NCBI GenBank assembly: GCA_964414265.1 | Contig: CAYPVT010000030.1 | Location: 1 to 8,512, forward strand | Length of the DNA stretch: 8,512 bases | Origin: VMEP01 sp964414265 | GTDB taxonomy: Bacteria; Patescibacteriota; Minisyncoccia; Phycocordibacterales; VMEP01 | Direction of reading: 5' to 3' | Part shown: positions 1 to 4,878 of the stretch, piece after piece | Layout of the letters: each line of letters starts with the position of its first letter | How positions within the stretch are numbered: the stretch's first letter is position 1 | Program-made: the position numbers and the translations under genes | The notes under the pieces: model-generated | Seen by the model: the letters and a program-made list of their open reading frames with translations, nothing else | Databases searched by the model: none | Told to the model about the DNA's origin: nothing

Positions 1-131
1 GGAGAAATTTTTAATATTTTAGAGAATTCTTTCTGTGATATGCCGAGATTTTTTTGTGCAACAGTAAAATACCCCAGCTTTGTTTTTTGAGGTAAGAATA
101 CTCGACTTTTAGAATTAAACTTCTTTGCCAC
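1..131 (-). CDS. Partial helix-turn-helix protein, N-terminus (runs off left edge)
   Basis: An uninterrupted reading frame leaves the window at base 1, with 43 codons visible from a GTG at 131-129; an in-frame ATG at 149-147 would add six codons. It begins VAKKFNSKSRVFLPQKTKLG and contains NLGISQKEFSKILKIS, which has the spacing of the first helices of a helix-turn-helix DNA-binding domain (compare the general lsq.elak.l.is pattern). Codon use is AT-rich like the neighbours. It is divergent from ruvX, and the two starts lie only 16-34 bp apart, so their promoters must overlap. The wing and any effector domain lie outside the window, so whether it is a transcription regulator or another HTH protein cannot be decided. 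I prefer the GTG because the ruvX extended -10 box occupies the interval up to 149, but this is weak evidence. Confidence 0.5.
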   Translation of the reverse strand, partial: MAKKFNSKSRVFLPQKTKLGYFTVAQKNLGISQKEFSKILKIS

Positions 132-149
132 TATGCTATATGGTATCAT
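121..149 (+). promoter_or_regulatory. Candidate extended -10 promoter for ruvX
   Basis: TGG followed by TATCAT (141-149) matches the extended -10 pattern TGnTATAAT at five of six hexamer bases. The -35 position for a 17-bp spacer (121-126, TTCTTT) is poor, as expected for extended -10 promoters. A start near 156 would give a 5' leader of about 10 nt. A second weaker candidate, TGC-TATATG, lies at 134-142. Confidence 0.4.
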
Positions 150-165
150 GGAATAAATAAAATTT

Positions 166-582
166 ATGCGACTTTTAGGAATTGATTATGGAGAAAAACG
201 TATCGGTTTGGCGCTTTCTGATGAAACATTTAGTTTGGCTTTTCCTCACACCGTCATTTTAAACAGTAAAAACGTTGTAGAAGAAATAAAAAAAGTTTGT
301 AACGAAAATAGTGTTTCGGGGATTGTCATAGGTGATTCTCGTGACGATAAAGGAAAAGAAAACGAAATAATGATTGAGGTTCGTGGTTTTGCAAAAGCTC
401 TTGAAGAAGAAACTGGGTTACCTCTATTTTTTGAACAAGAATATTTAACTTCAGTTGAGGCTCATAGAATTTCTTTTTTTGAACAAGGCAGACAAAGAGG
501 GAAAGATATTGATGCTTCAGCGGCGACCTTAATTTTACAAAGATATTTAGATAGAGAAAAAAATAAAAGTAATACACAATAG
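166..582 (+). CDS. ruvX: RuvX/YqgF-family putative Holliday junction resolvase / pre-16S rRNA nuclease
   Basis: This is a 138-residue protein of the usual size for the RuvX/YqgF family, an RNase H-like fold nuclease implicated in 16S rRNA 5' maturation and proposed as a Holliday junction resolvase. The N-terminus LLGIDYGEKRIGLALSDE carries the family's first acidic residue (Asp7). The middle FEQEYLTSVEAHR corresponds to the usual DER-LTS/T-EA block, with Glu-Tyr replacing the common Glu-Arg. The C-terminal DASAATLILQRYLD matches the family's D.AAA.LIL..YL signature and supplies the last acidic residue. All three expected acidic positions are therefore present. No Shine-Dalgarno sequence precedes the ATG. 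It is followed by a palindrome-rich gap rather than an overlapping gene, so it is probably monocistronic. Confidence 0.93.
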   Translation: MRLLGIDYGEKRIGLALSDETFSLAFPHTVILNSKNVVEEIKKVCNENSVSGIVIGDSRDDKGKENEIMIEVRGFAKALEEETGLPLFFEQEYLTSVEAHRISFFEQGRQRGKDIDASAATLILQRYLDREKNKSNTQ

Positions 583-587
583 AGGTG

Positions 588-610
588 ACCACGGGGCAAA
601 TCCCCGTGGT
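588..610 (+). terminator. Hairpin after ruvX, possible terminator
   Basis: ACCACGGGG (588-596) pairs perfectly with CCCCGTGGT (602-610) around loop CAAAT. It begins 5 bp after the ruvX stop codon. The following ATTATT is a poor U-tract, so termination is plausible but not secure; it may be one of the palindromic repeats that fill this gap. Confidence 0.5.
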
Positions 611-620
611 ATTATTAGGA

Positions 621-657
621 CTCGCTTCGCTCGTGTTTTGCGGGGCAAAGCCCCGCA
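621..657. repeat. TCGCTTCGCTC motif followed by GC-rich hairpin
   Basis: CTCGCTTCGCTCG (621-633) is a motif whose reverse complement core GAGCGAAGCGA recurs at 7322-7332 inside another hairpin. It is followed by a perfect 8-bp stem TGCGGGGC (639-646) / GCCCCGCA (650-657) with loop AAA. The sequence TTTGCGGGGCAAAGCCCCGC resembles the preceding ruvX-proximal hairpin (both read CGGGGCAAA), suggesting related units. No coding potential is seen between 583 and 742. Confidence 0.6.
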
Positions 658-667
658 GTATTACACC

Positions 668-697
668 TATATTTCGTCTTCGTTCGGACGAAATATA
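668..697. repeat. 11-bp perfect inverted repeat
   Basis: TATATTTCGTC (668-678) pairs with GACGAAATATA (687-697) around loop TTCGTTCG. This is the third strong hairpin in a 160-bp gap. The bases after it (TAAGAATTTTACACTTCGC) hold no clear promoter, although TTTACA occurs near 707-712. Confidence 0.6.
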
Positions 698-742
698 AAA
701 TAAGAATTTTACACTTCGCTCCTCGCTAGCCGAAATAAAGAT

Positions 743-1072
743 ATGAATATAAACATAGATGATTTTAAGAAAATGGAGATAAAAATAGGAACTATTCTTT
801 CAGCTGAAAAAGTTCCTGATGCGGATAAATTAATAAAATTTTCTGTTGATTTAGGCGAGGAAACACCACGAACTATTCTTTCTGGTATTGCTACGCATTA
901 TTCAGACGAGACAGTTTTAGTTGGTAAACAGGTTCCAGTACTTTCAAACTTAGAGCCACGAGTGATTCGCGGGATAGAAAGCCAAGGAATGATTTTGTAT
1001 GTTGTTGGTGAAGATATGCTCACTACTATAGAACCAGGAGTTAAAGTCGCCCCTGGAACGAAAGTTGCTTAG
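743..1072 (+). CDS. Stand-alone MetG C-terminal-type tRNA-binding (OB-fold) protein
   Basis: The 109 residues form a single tRNA_bind (EMAP/Trbp111-like) OB-fold. The start ININIDDFKKMEIKIGTI is the typical I.DF.K.D.RVG.I entry. A DADKLIKFSVDLG block, the SGIATHYSDE block, LVGKQVPVLSNLEPR and the SQGMIL block follow in family order. The SGI, N-L-PR and S-GM signatures match the C-terminal appendix of bacterial methionyl-tRNA synthetase (MetG beta) better than CsaA. In larger bacteria this domain is usually fused to MetRS; here it is a free protein that would bind tRNA non-specifically or act in trans with MetRS. Its stop codon (1070-1072) abuts the next ATG (1073), so it is co-translated with the YqaA-like gene. 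CsaA-type chaperone or PheT-related roles are less likely alternatives. No Shine-Dalgarno sequence is present. Confidence 0.85.
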   Translation: MNINIDDFKKMEIKIGTILSAEKVPDADKLIKFSVDLGEETPRTILSGIATHYSDETVLVGKQVPVLSNLEPRVIRGIESQGMILYVVGEDMLTTIEPGVKVAPGTKVA

Positions 1073-1669
1073 ATGAATAATTTTTTAAACCAAACTAAAG
1101 ATAAGTGGCGCGATTTTGTAGTCCATCACAGTTCTAAAGATAATGCTTCGTGGTGGCTCGCGTTAATTTCTTTTGCAGAATCTTCTTTTTTTCCAATTCC
1201 GCCAGATTTATTTCTCTCAGCAATACTGGTTGCTAATAAAGGGGAGCGTTGGTTTAGGCTCGCGCTTATAACAACCATCGCGAGTGTTTTAGGTGGTTTG
1301 TTTGGATACTTAATAGGATATTTCTTTTTTAGTTTGATTGGAGCGCCACTTATTTCTTTTTATCATGCACAGGAGGCTTTTAATCACGTTGGGAAATTAT
1401 TTTCCGACAATGCTTTTTTGGCTATTTTCCTCGCTGGTTTTACACCGATTCCATATAAGGTTTTTACAATAGCGGCTGGGTTTTTCAGTATTAATTTATT
1501 AGTTTTTGTTGTTGCTTCGGTTGTCGGTCGTGGGATGAGATTTTTTATTGTGGCGTATCTCTTTAAGGTTTTTGGCGAACAGATAGGAAAACTTGTTTAT
1601 CGTTACTTCAATATTGCGGCAATAATTTTCGCAGTACTTTTAGTTATCCTTGCTTTATATATTTTCTAA
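1073..1669 (+). CDS. YqaA-type DedA/VTT (SNARE-associated) family membrane protein
   Basis: A 198-residue integral membrane protein. The first motif FAESSFFPIPPDLFL (about residues 33-47) corresponds to the DedA E..FPIP re-entrant segment, and the second, LAGFTPIPYKVFTIAAGFF (about 122-140), to the G-F-P-P...AG motif; PIPYKVFTIAAG is characteristic of the YqaA subgroup. Hydrophobic stretches at about 67-92 (with VLGGLFGYLIGY), 142-163 and 178-197 complete the membrane topology. Members of the wider family are linked to envelope integrity, membrane potential and lipid (including undecaprenyl phosphate) translocation; the precise substrate of YqaA-type proteins is uncertain. The gene begins directly after the upstream stop with no gap. 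It is followed 30 bp later by pilM, whose own TATAAT box lies in the interval, so co-transcription with the pilus genes is possible but not required. Confidence 0.85.
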   Translation: MNNFLNQTKDKWRDFVVHHSSKDNASWWLALISFAESSFFPIPPDLFLSAILVANKGERWFRLALITTIASVLGGLFGYLIGYFFFSLIGAPLISFYHAQEAFNHVGKLFSDNAFLAIFLAGFTPIPYKVFTIAAGFFSINLLVFVVASVVGRGMRFFIVAYLFKVFGEQIGKLVYRYFNIAAIIFAVLLVILALYIF

Positions 1670-1684
1670 AAGAGCTTTGTGCCG

Positions 1685-1690
1685 TATAAT
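1685..1690 (+). promoter_or_regulatory. TATAAT box immediately upstream of pilM
   Basis: A perfect -10 hexamer TATAAT ends 9 bp before the ATG at 1700. The start of transcription would fall at about 1697, giving a leaderless or near-leaderless pilM message. No good -35 hexamer is seen (positions 1662-1667 read TTTTCT). The box lies inside the alternative GTG-initiated extension of pilM. Confidence 0.4.
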
Positions 1691-1699
1691 ATTAATCAA

Positions 1700-2782
1700 A
1701 TGAACGCACTCTCAAAGTTCTTTCCCGTTCCTGAATACATGTCTATGCCAGCAGTTGGTCTTGATATTTCAGATCAGTCAGTTCGCTTTTTAGAATTGAA
1801 AAGAAAAGATGGATATTTTGTTATCGGAAAGTATGGTGAAAAGAAAGTTCATAAAGGGATAATGGAAGCTGGTAAGTTGAAGGATATTGCTGGCATGAAA
1901 GAAGTCCTCCGTACTATTGGAAAAGAACAAGATTTTTCTTTTGTTAATGTTTCTTTACCAGAAGAAGAGGCATATCTGTTCCGAATGAAAGCGCCGTTGG
2001 TTAAACTGCGAGAATTGAGGGGAAGTATTGAACTACAGATTGAGAATTACGTTCCACTTAAGTCTAGTGAAGTTGTTTTTGATTACGAAATAATCTCTCA
2101 AGATGAAACTGGATATGATCTTGAGGTTTCAGTGTTACCAAAGGGTGTTGCTCAAGACTACTTTGATTTATTTGAGGGGACAGATTTAACACCGTTTGTT
2201 TTTGAGATTGAGGCTCAGGCTATCGCGAGATCGGTCATCAAAAGGAAAGACAAGGGAACTTACATGGTGGTTGATTTTGGTGAAACAAGAACAGGGATAT
2301 CTGTTGTGAGCGAAGGAGTTTTGATGTTCACTCTAACCCTAGATGCCGTTGGTGGGCATTCACTTAATGAAGCGATAGAAAAAATTTTTAAAGTTTCTTC
2401 CGAAGAGGCCGAGTTAATGAAAAAAGAACAAGGCATTAGAAAAACACTTGGTAAGAATGATCTTTTCCAAGCCCTTATTGGGCCTATTTCTGTTTTGCGC
2501 GATGAAATAAATAAGCACTATGTTTATTGGCATACACACAGGGAGGAGATGGGTAAAGATAGGGAAAAAATAGAAAAAATTATTCTTTGCGGTGGGGATG
2601 CCAACTTGCTTGGATTAACTGATTATTTATCGGCTAGTCTTAAGATTCCAGTTGAGCGTGCCAATATTTGGACAAACATTAATTACGAAGAAGGATTGGT
2701 TCCAGAAATAGAGTTTAATGATTCGCTTCGTTATGCCACGGCTGTTGGTCTAGCCTTAGGTGGTTTTTGGGGACATGATTAA
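1700..2782 (+). CDS. pilM: Type IV pilus assembly ATPase-fold protein PilM
   Basis: This is an actin/FtsA-like protein that binds the cytoplasmic N-terminus of PilN and links the pilus motor to the inner-membrane platform. The visible family marks are AVGLDISDQSVRFLEL (phosphate 1 region), the ENYVPLKSSEVVFDYE block typical of PilM, MVVDFGETRTGISVV (phosphate 2, D-G-T) and IILCGGDANLLGLTDYL (adenosine-binding region). From the ATG at 1700 it has 360 residues, the usual length. A GTG at 1679 would add seven residues; I prefer the ATG because MNALSKFFPVPEYMSMPAVG resembles the short leader of other PilM proteins and a TATAAT box sits just upstream. Its last 8 bp (ATGATTAA) overlap the pilN start, indicating translational coupling. 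Confidence 0.92.
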   Translation: MNALSKFFPVPEYMSMPAVGLDISDQSVRFLELKRKDGYFVIGKYGEKKVHKGIMEAGKLKDIAGMKEVLRTIGKEQDFSFVNVSLPEEEAYLFRMKAPLVKLRELRGSIELQIENYVPLKSSEVVFDYEIISQDETGYDLEVSVLPKGVAQDYFDLFEGTDLTPFVFEIEAQAIARSVIKRKDKGTYMVVDFGETRTGISVVSEGVLMFTLTLDAVGGHSLNEAIEKIFKVSSEEAELMKKEQGIRKTLGKNDLFQALIGPISVLRDEINKHYVYWHTHREEMGKDREKIEKIILCGGDANLLGLTDYLSASLKIPVERANIWTNINYEEGLVPEIEFNDSLRYATAVGLALGGFWGHD

Positions 2783-3308
2783 TTTAATTCCAAAAGAAGA
2801 AAAAGCGCATATTATCGAAGAATACCGTCGAAGACTTTTGGTTATTTTTCTCCTTCTTTTGTTGTTCACCGCCACCGCTATGCTTTTCTTATCTTTACCA
2901 ACTTATGTTTTATTTTCAGCAAAACACAAAACGGTTTTAGATAGTCTTGAAATAGCAAAACACCTTTCTTCGGAGCGTCGAGACGTTGAAACAGAAACTG
3001 CCGTTCGTGATTTAAACGATCGTGTTTCAGTCGTTCTTTCTTCTGTGCAAAAACGTAGTGTGGTAGATATTGTTTCCACTATTGTTTCTAAGAAAATTGA
3101 TGGGATTCACGTACAAAGAATTTCTTATGATGAAAGACAGAGTAGTGGAGTTGTTTCAATAAGTGGCGTTGCTTCAAGCAGAGAAAGGGCGCTATCTTTT
3201 GTTAAGGCTCTAGAAGATAGTCAAATTTTCTCCAATGTTAATTTGCCGGTCGGTAGTTTGGTTAAAGAAAAGGATTTGAGTTTTTCAATTTCCGCAACCT
3301 TAAAATAA
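2775..3308 (+). CDS. pilN: PilN-like type IV pilus inner-membrane protein
   Basis: The 177-residue protein starts MINLIPKEEK, the conserved cytoplasmic INLLP-type segment by which PilN docks into PilM. One long transmembrane helix follows (LLVIFLLLLLFTATAMLFL and onward, about residues 21-48). A coiled region and a C-terminal alpha/beta ferredoxin-like domain come next, outside the membrane. ATG 2775 is chosen over the in-frame GTG 2760 because it places the docking motif at the very N-terminus and gives the ATGATTAA overlap with pilM. PilN pairs with PilO in the platform. Sequence similarity in PilN is weak in general, so the call rests on motif, topology and position after pilM. Confidence 0.85.
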   Translation: MINLIPKEEKAHIIEEYRRRLLVIFLLLLLFTATAMLFLSLPTYVLFSAKHKTVLDSLEIAKHLSSERRDVETETAVRDLNDRVSVVLSSVQKRSVVDIVSTIVSKKIDGIHVQRISYDERQSSGVVSISGVASSRERALSFVKALEDSQIFSNVNLPVGSLVKEKDLSFSISATLK

Positions 3309-3310
3309 AC

Positions 3311-3844
3311 ATGATAAAAGGCAATAAAACAAAAAAAATACTGGCACTGATAATAGGGTTAAACTTTTTAGTTTTTTTGATTTGTGGAGTAGCCATTTAC
3401 ACAATGCAAAACAAAGAAGTAAGCATTCAAAAATCAGTTAATGAATTAAGTAAATATTCAGTTGGGCAAAAGGAAACTTCTTACTTAAAGAGAACACTAG
3501 ATTATCTTGGAGAAGAAAGAGCTAAGCTAGATTTATACTTTATTACCAGCCGTGACATTGTTCGTTTTATTGAACAGATTGAGCGTCTTGGGGTGGCAGC
3601 AAAAGCGCCGGTAAATATATCAAGTGTGGAGGTTGAGGGAATAAACGCTTTAAGGGTTGATTTCACTGCAAGTGGTTCGTTTTCTCAAATTTTTTACTTA
3701 GCCAGTTTGATTGAAGCATTACCTTTTGAAGTAGTTATTAATAAATTTAACCTTAGTAAGGAAAGTGTTAAGGAGGTTTCCCCGAAAGACACAAATTGGT
3801 CGGCCGAATTTTCCATAACCCTAAAGGGTTTTCTTAATAAATAA
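3311..3844 (+). CDS. pilO: PilO-like type IV pilus inner-membrane protein
   Basis: The 177 residues have PilO architecture: a short basic N-terminus (MIKGNKTKK), a single membrane helix (about residues 10-31), a coiled segment (about 34-75), and a C-terminal domain containing the block DFTASGSFSQIFYLASLIEA (about 118-137). That block matches the G-F-q...F...le-l-p strand-helix pattern of PilO/GspM-type ferredoxin-like domains. It starts 2 bp after the pilN stop without a Shine-Dalgarno sequence, consistent with one operon. PilO would heterodimerise with PilN next to PilM. No PilP or PilQ follows, as expected for a cell without a classical outer membrane (inference). The sequence is diverged, so the symbol rests partly on gene order. 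Confidence 0.8.
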   Translation: MIKGNKTKKILALIIGLNFLVFLICGVAIYTMQNKEVSIQKSVNELSKYSVGQKETSYLKRTLDYLGEERAKLDLYFITSRDIVRFIEQIERLGVAAKAPVNISSVEVEGINALRVDFTASGSFSQIFYLASLIEALPFEVVINKFNLSKESVKEVSPKDTNWSAEFSITLKGFLNK

Positions 3845-3859
3845 AAAATTACTTTATTT

Positions 3860-4204
3860 ATGAAATTAACAATGCAAACAGGGAAAATAAAAAATAAGTT
3901 TAATCAGGTAATGATGTTTTTTGATCGAGACCCAGAGAGAATTGAACTGCGCGCAACAAGAGATTGGAATTTAATACTCAGTTTTTTTATCTTTGTTAAT
4001 ATTGTTATTTTAATCGCAAGTACGATATTCTTTTTTTCCGTAAACAAGAGAGAGCTTTTACCGGTGACCGAATTAACCGCAGACTCAATGTCTCGCCTCG
4101 ATAAAGATAAGGTTCAAAAGGCGGCAAAAGTGGTGGTAGAAAAAGAAAGGATTTTTCAAGAACTTTTAAATTCCCCGACTAAAGTTGTTGACCCTTCGCT
4201 TTAG
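3860..4204 (+). CDS. Unrecognised single-pass membrane protein at the end of the pil cluster
   Basis: I do not recognise this 114-residue protein. It has a polar N-terminus with FFDRDPERIELRATRDWN (about residues 21-38), one membrane helix (about 39-60, LILSFFIFVNIVILIAST and onward), and a charged C-terminal tail of about 50 residues that is probably extracytoplasmic. No Cys lipobox and no prepilin-type cleavage motif are present. It lies 15 bp after pilO on the same strand, in the slot where many pilus operons carry pilP, but it shows no PilP-like proline-rich region. A pilus-platform accessory role is an inference from position only. The ATG at 3872 is an alternative start. Its 3' end overlaps a candidate promoter for tRNA-Arg. 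Confidence 0.7.
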   Translation: MKLTMQTGKIKNKFNQVMMFFDRDPERIELRATRDWNLILSFFIFVNIVILIASTIFFFSVNKRELLPVTELTADSMSRLDKDKVQKAAKVVVEKERIFQELLNSPTKVVDPSL

Positions 4205-4216
4205 ACAAGGTAAAGT
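4188..4216 (+). promoter_or_regulatory. Candidate promoter for tRNA-Arg
   Basis: TTGACC (4188-4193) and TAAAGT (4211-4216) are separated by exactly 17 bp. Transcription would start near 4223, about 10 nt before the tRNA 5' end. The -35 box lies within the last codons of the preceding gene. Confidence 0.5.
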
Positions 4217-4232
4217 CGGAGGTAGTTAAAAC

Positions 4233-4307
4233 GCCCTTGTAGCTTAATGGATAAAGCAGAGCTCTTCTAAGGCTTTGATGGGGGTTCGATTCCCTCCAAG
4301 GGCACCA
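4233..4307 (+). tRNA. tRNA-Arg (UCU)
   Basis: A complete cloverleaf. The acceptor stem is GCCCTTG (4233-4239) with CAAGGGC (4297-4303). The D-stem is GCTT/AAGC with loop AATGGATA containing the GG pair. The anticodon loop is CTTCTAA (4264-4270) with anticodon TCT, which reads AGA and AGG arginine codons; the anticodon stem GAGCT/GGCTT uses two G-U pairs. The T-stem is GGGGG/CCCTC around TTCGATT. The discriminator is A and CCA is encoded in the gene (4305-4307). Its 3' part (4285-4305) is repeated in inverted orientation 55 bp downstream. Confidence 0.93.
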
Positions 4308-4312
4308 AAAGT

Positions 4313-4360
4313 AACAAAAAAATAAAACATGCTAGGGATAGCATGTTTTATTTTTTTGTT
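4313..4360 (+). terminator. Long perfect hairpin terminator after tRNA-Arg
   Basis: The 22-nt arm 4313-4334 is the exact reverse complement of 4339-4360 around loop GGGA. The GC-containing core ACATGCTA/TAGCATGT is followed by TTTTATTTTTTT, and because the structure is symmetrical it can terminate transcription from both sides. The same core recurs at 7379-7404 in the other tRNA island. Here the arms continue outward into tRNA sequence (see 4361-4381). Confidence 0.75.
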
Positions 4361-4381
4361 GTGCCCTTGGAGGGAATCGAA
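4361..4381 (-). repeat. Inverted copy of the tRNA-Arg 3' end
   Basis: Bases 4361-4381 are the exact reverse complement of tRNA-Arg 4285-4305 (21 of 21), from the first T of the T-loop to the first C of CCA. Together with the terminator this makes one hairpin of 43 bp with a 7-nt bulge (4306-4312). The copy stops sharply at ...TCGAA and gives way to the repeat at 4383. Confidence 0.85.
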
Positions 4382-4382
4382 A

Positions 4383-4446
4383 GACGGAGGCTGACGAGCC
4401 GAGTCTGGGTGGCGCAAATTTTCAGCAGAAAATTATGCGTGACCGA
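4383..4446. repeat. Two-hairpin repeat, copy R1
   Basis: The layout is: GACGGA, small hairpin GGCT-GACG-AGCC, GAGTCT, then a larger stem 4408-4423 / 4428-4444 with loop AGCA, ending GTGACCGA. It aligns without gaps to 7416-7479 at 52 of 64 positions, and several differences are paired so that the stem is kept (TTTTC-AGCA-GAAAA here, TTTCT-AGCA-AGAAG there). Bases 4416-4436 are identical to 7482-7502. Confidence 0.8.
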
Positions 4447-4524
4447 TGAACCCGCAACCTCCTCATTTGGTGTTTAATTCCTCTGTGGACGGTACAGGAC
4501 TCGAACCTGTGACCTTCTGTGGAA

Positions 4525-4626
4525 GTTTAGTTTATTGGTGGACGGTACAGGACTTGAACCTGTGACCTTCTCGGTGTAAACGAGTTGCTCTACCAACTGA
4601 GCTAACCGTCCACCAATAAACGAAAC
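4525..4626. repeat. 22-nt inverted repeat enclosing tRNA-Val, extending beyond the acceptor stem
   Basis: The left arm 4525-4546 and right arm 4605-4626 are complementary at 21 of 22 positions. Seven pairs are the acceptor stem itself; the rest pair the 5' leader (reading TTTATTGGT on the minus strand) with the discriminator, CCA and following bases. An encoded CCA complementary to the leader is unusual for a tRNA precursor. Confidence 0.8.
4536..4611 (-). tRNA. tRNA-Val (UAC)
   Basis: A complete 76-nt cloverleaf on the minus strand. The acceptor is GGACGGT/ACCGTCC, the D-arm GCTC-AGTTGGTA-GAGC, and the anticodon loop TTTACAC with anticodon TAC (valine). The variable loop is AGGTC, the T-arm ACAGG-TTCAAGT-CCTGT, the discriminator A, and CCA is encoded (4536-4538). 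The anticodon stem ACTCG/CGAGA has an A-A mismatch at its outermost pair (27-43), the only visible defect. Upstream on its strand are degenerate tRNA-Val segments containing ATAAA-type AT-rich boxes, so its promoter is uncertain. Confidence 0.93.
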
Positions 4627-4642
4627 ACGAATTTATGTAAAC

Positions 4643-4666
4643 GGAAAATGCTTAGCCGCATTTTCC
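4643..4666. repeat. Palindrome within the tRNA-Val pseudogene, anticodon region
   Basis: GGAAAATGC (4643-4651) and GCATTTTCC (4658-4666) form a perfect 9-bp stem with a 6-nt loop. It sits directly after GTAAACG and before CTCCACCAACTG, replacing the anticodon stem/D-arm junction present in the intact gene. Confidence 0.75.
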
Positions 4667-4677
4667 TCCACCAACTG

Positions 4678-4712
4678 CTTGCCCCGTAGCGAGCTTTGCT
4701 CTGCTACTGGGG
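4678..4712. repeat. Palindrome inserted in the D-loop of the tRNA-Val pseudogene
   Basis: The intact gene reads ACCAACTGAGCTAACC; here ACCAACTG and GAGCTAACC are separated by about 34 bp. The insert is largely one hairpin, CCCCGTAGCGAGC (4682-4694), TTT, GCTCTGCTACTGGGG (4698-4712), with small bulges. The clean junctions look like an insertion event. Confidence 0.75.
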
Positions 4713-4726
4713 AGCTAACCGTCCAC

Positions 4727-4800
4727 ACAGAAATAGAACGCGATTTATAGTAAACGGGAAAAGTATACTTTTCCCTCCACTAACTAGGCTAACTACCCTA
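4727..4800 (-). pseudogene. Second, more degenerate tRNA-Val 5'-half unit
   Basis: This unit repeats the order of 4615-4726: an AT-rich spacer, TAGTAAACG, a palindrome at the anticodon position, then TCCACTAACTAGGCTAACTA resembling the D-arm and acceptor of tRNA-Val. The palindrome is GGGAAAAGTATACTTTTCCC (4756-4775), a perfect 20-nt inverted repeat with no loop. It may be the 5' half of a third copy whose 3' half is the weak match TGAACCCGCAACCTCCTC near 4447-4464; that pairing is speculative. Confidence 0.5.
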
Positions 4801-4832
4801 GACAAATTCAGGGTAGCGTATCTTTAAAGATA
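4793..4832. repeat. Two short hairpins upstream of the acylphosphatase gene
   Basis: CTACCCT (4793-4799) pairs with AGGGTAG (4810-4816), and TATCTTTAAAGATA (4819-4832) is a perfect palindrome. They close the first tRNA island. No U-tract follows, so they are not called as a terminator. Confidence 0.5.
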
Positions 4833-4841
4833 AATCAATTT

Positions 4842-4871
4842 ATGGCATTTTTTGTGGCCGAAGAATATAAT
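4842..4871 (+). promoter_or_regulatory. Promoter for the acylphosphatase-uppS operon, probably leaderless
   Basis: A perfect TATAAT (4866-4871) is preceded at 18 bp by ATGGCA (4842-4847, four of six to TTGACA). The -10 box ends 7 bp before the ATG at 4879, which places the expected transcription start at or next to the A of the start codon. Confidence 0.6.
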
Positions 4872-4878
4872 CTTAAAA

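Larger units (their letters stand above)
4485..4726 (-). pseudogene. Degenerate tRNA-Val copy split around the intact tRNA-Val gene
   Basis: Bases 4485-4518 match the 3' part of the intact gene (4538-4571) at 33 of 34 positions, ending in the anticodon stem at CCTTCT. The matching remainder resumes only at 4637: GTAAACG (anticodon region), ACCAACTG (4670-4677, D-loop) and GAGCTAACCGTCCAC (4712-4726, D-stem and acceptor). Between the two halves lies the intact tRNA-Val with its inverted flanks; two further palindromes interrupt the second half. The outer ends CTGTGGACGGT and ACCGTCCACACAG are still nearly complementary. It cannot give a functional tRNA as a colinear gene. Confidence 0.7.

Noticed and set aside
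326..592. Minus-strand ORF of 88 codons
   Set aside because: Antisense to ruvX, Phe/Leu/Tyr-rich from A-rich codons, with no recognisable features.
4485..4726. tRNA-Val interrupted by a group I intron
   Set aside because: Patescibacteria do carry tRNA introns, but the interruption holds a complete second tRNA and short palindromes, with none of the conserved group I core segments that I could identify.
4852..4878. TTG start extending the acylphosphatase by nine residues
   Set aside because: It would place the start upstream of the -10 box and exceed the family's normal length.
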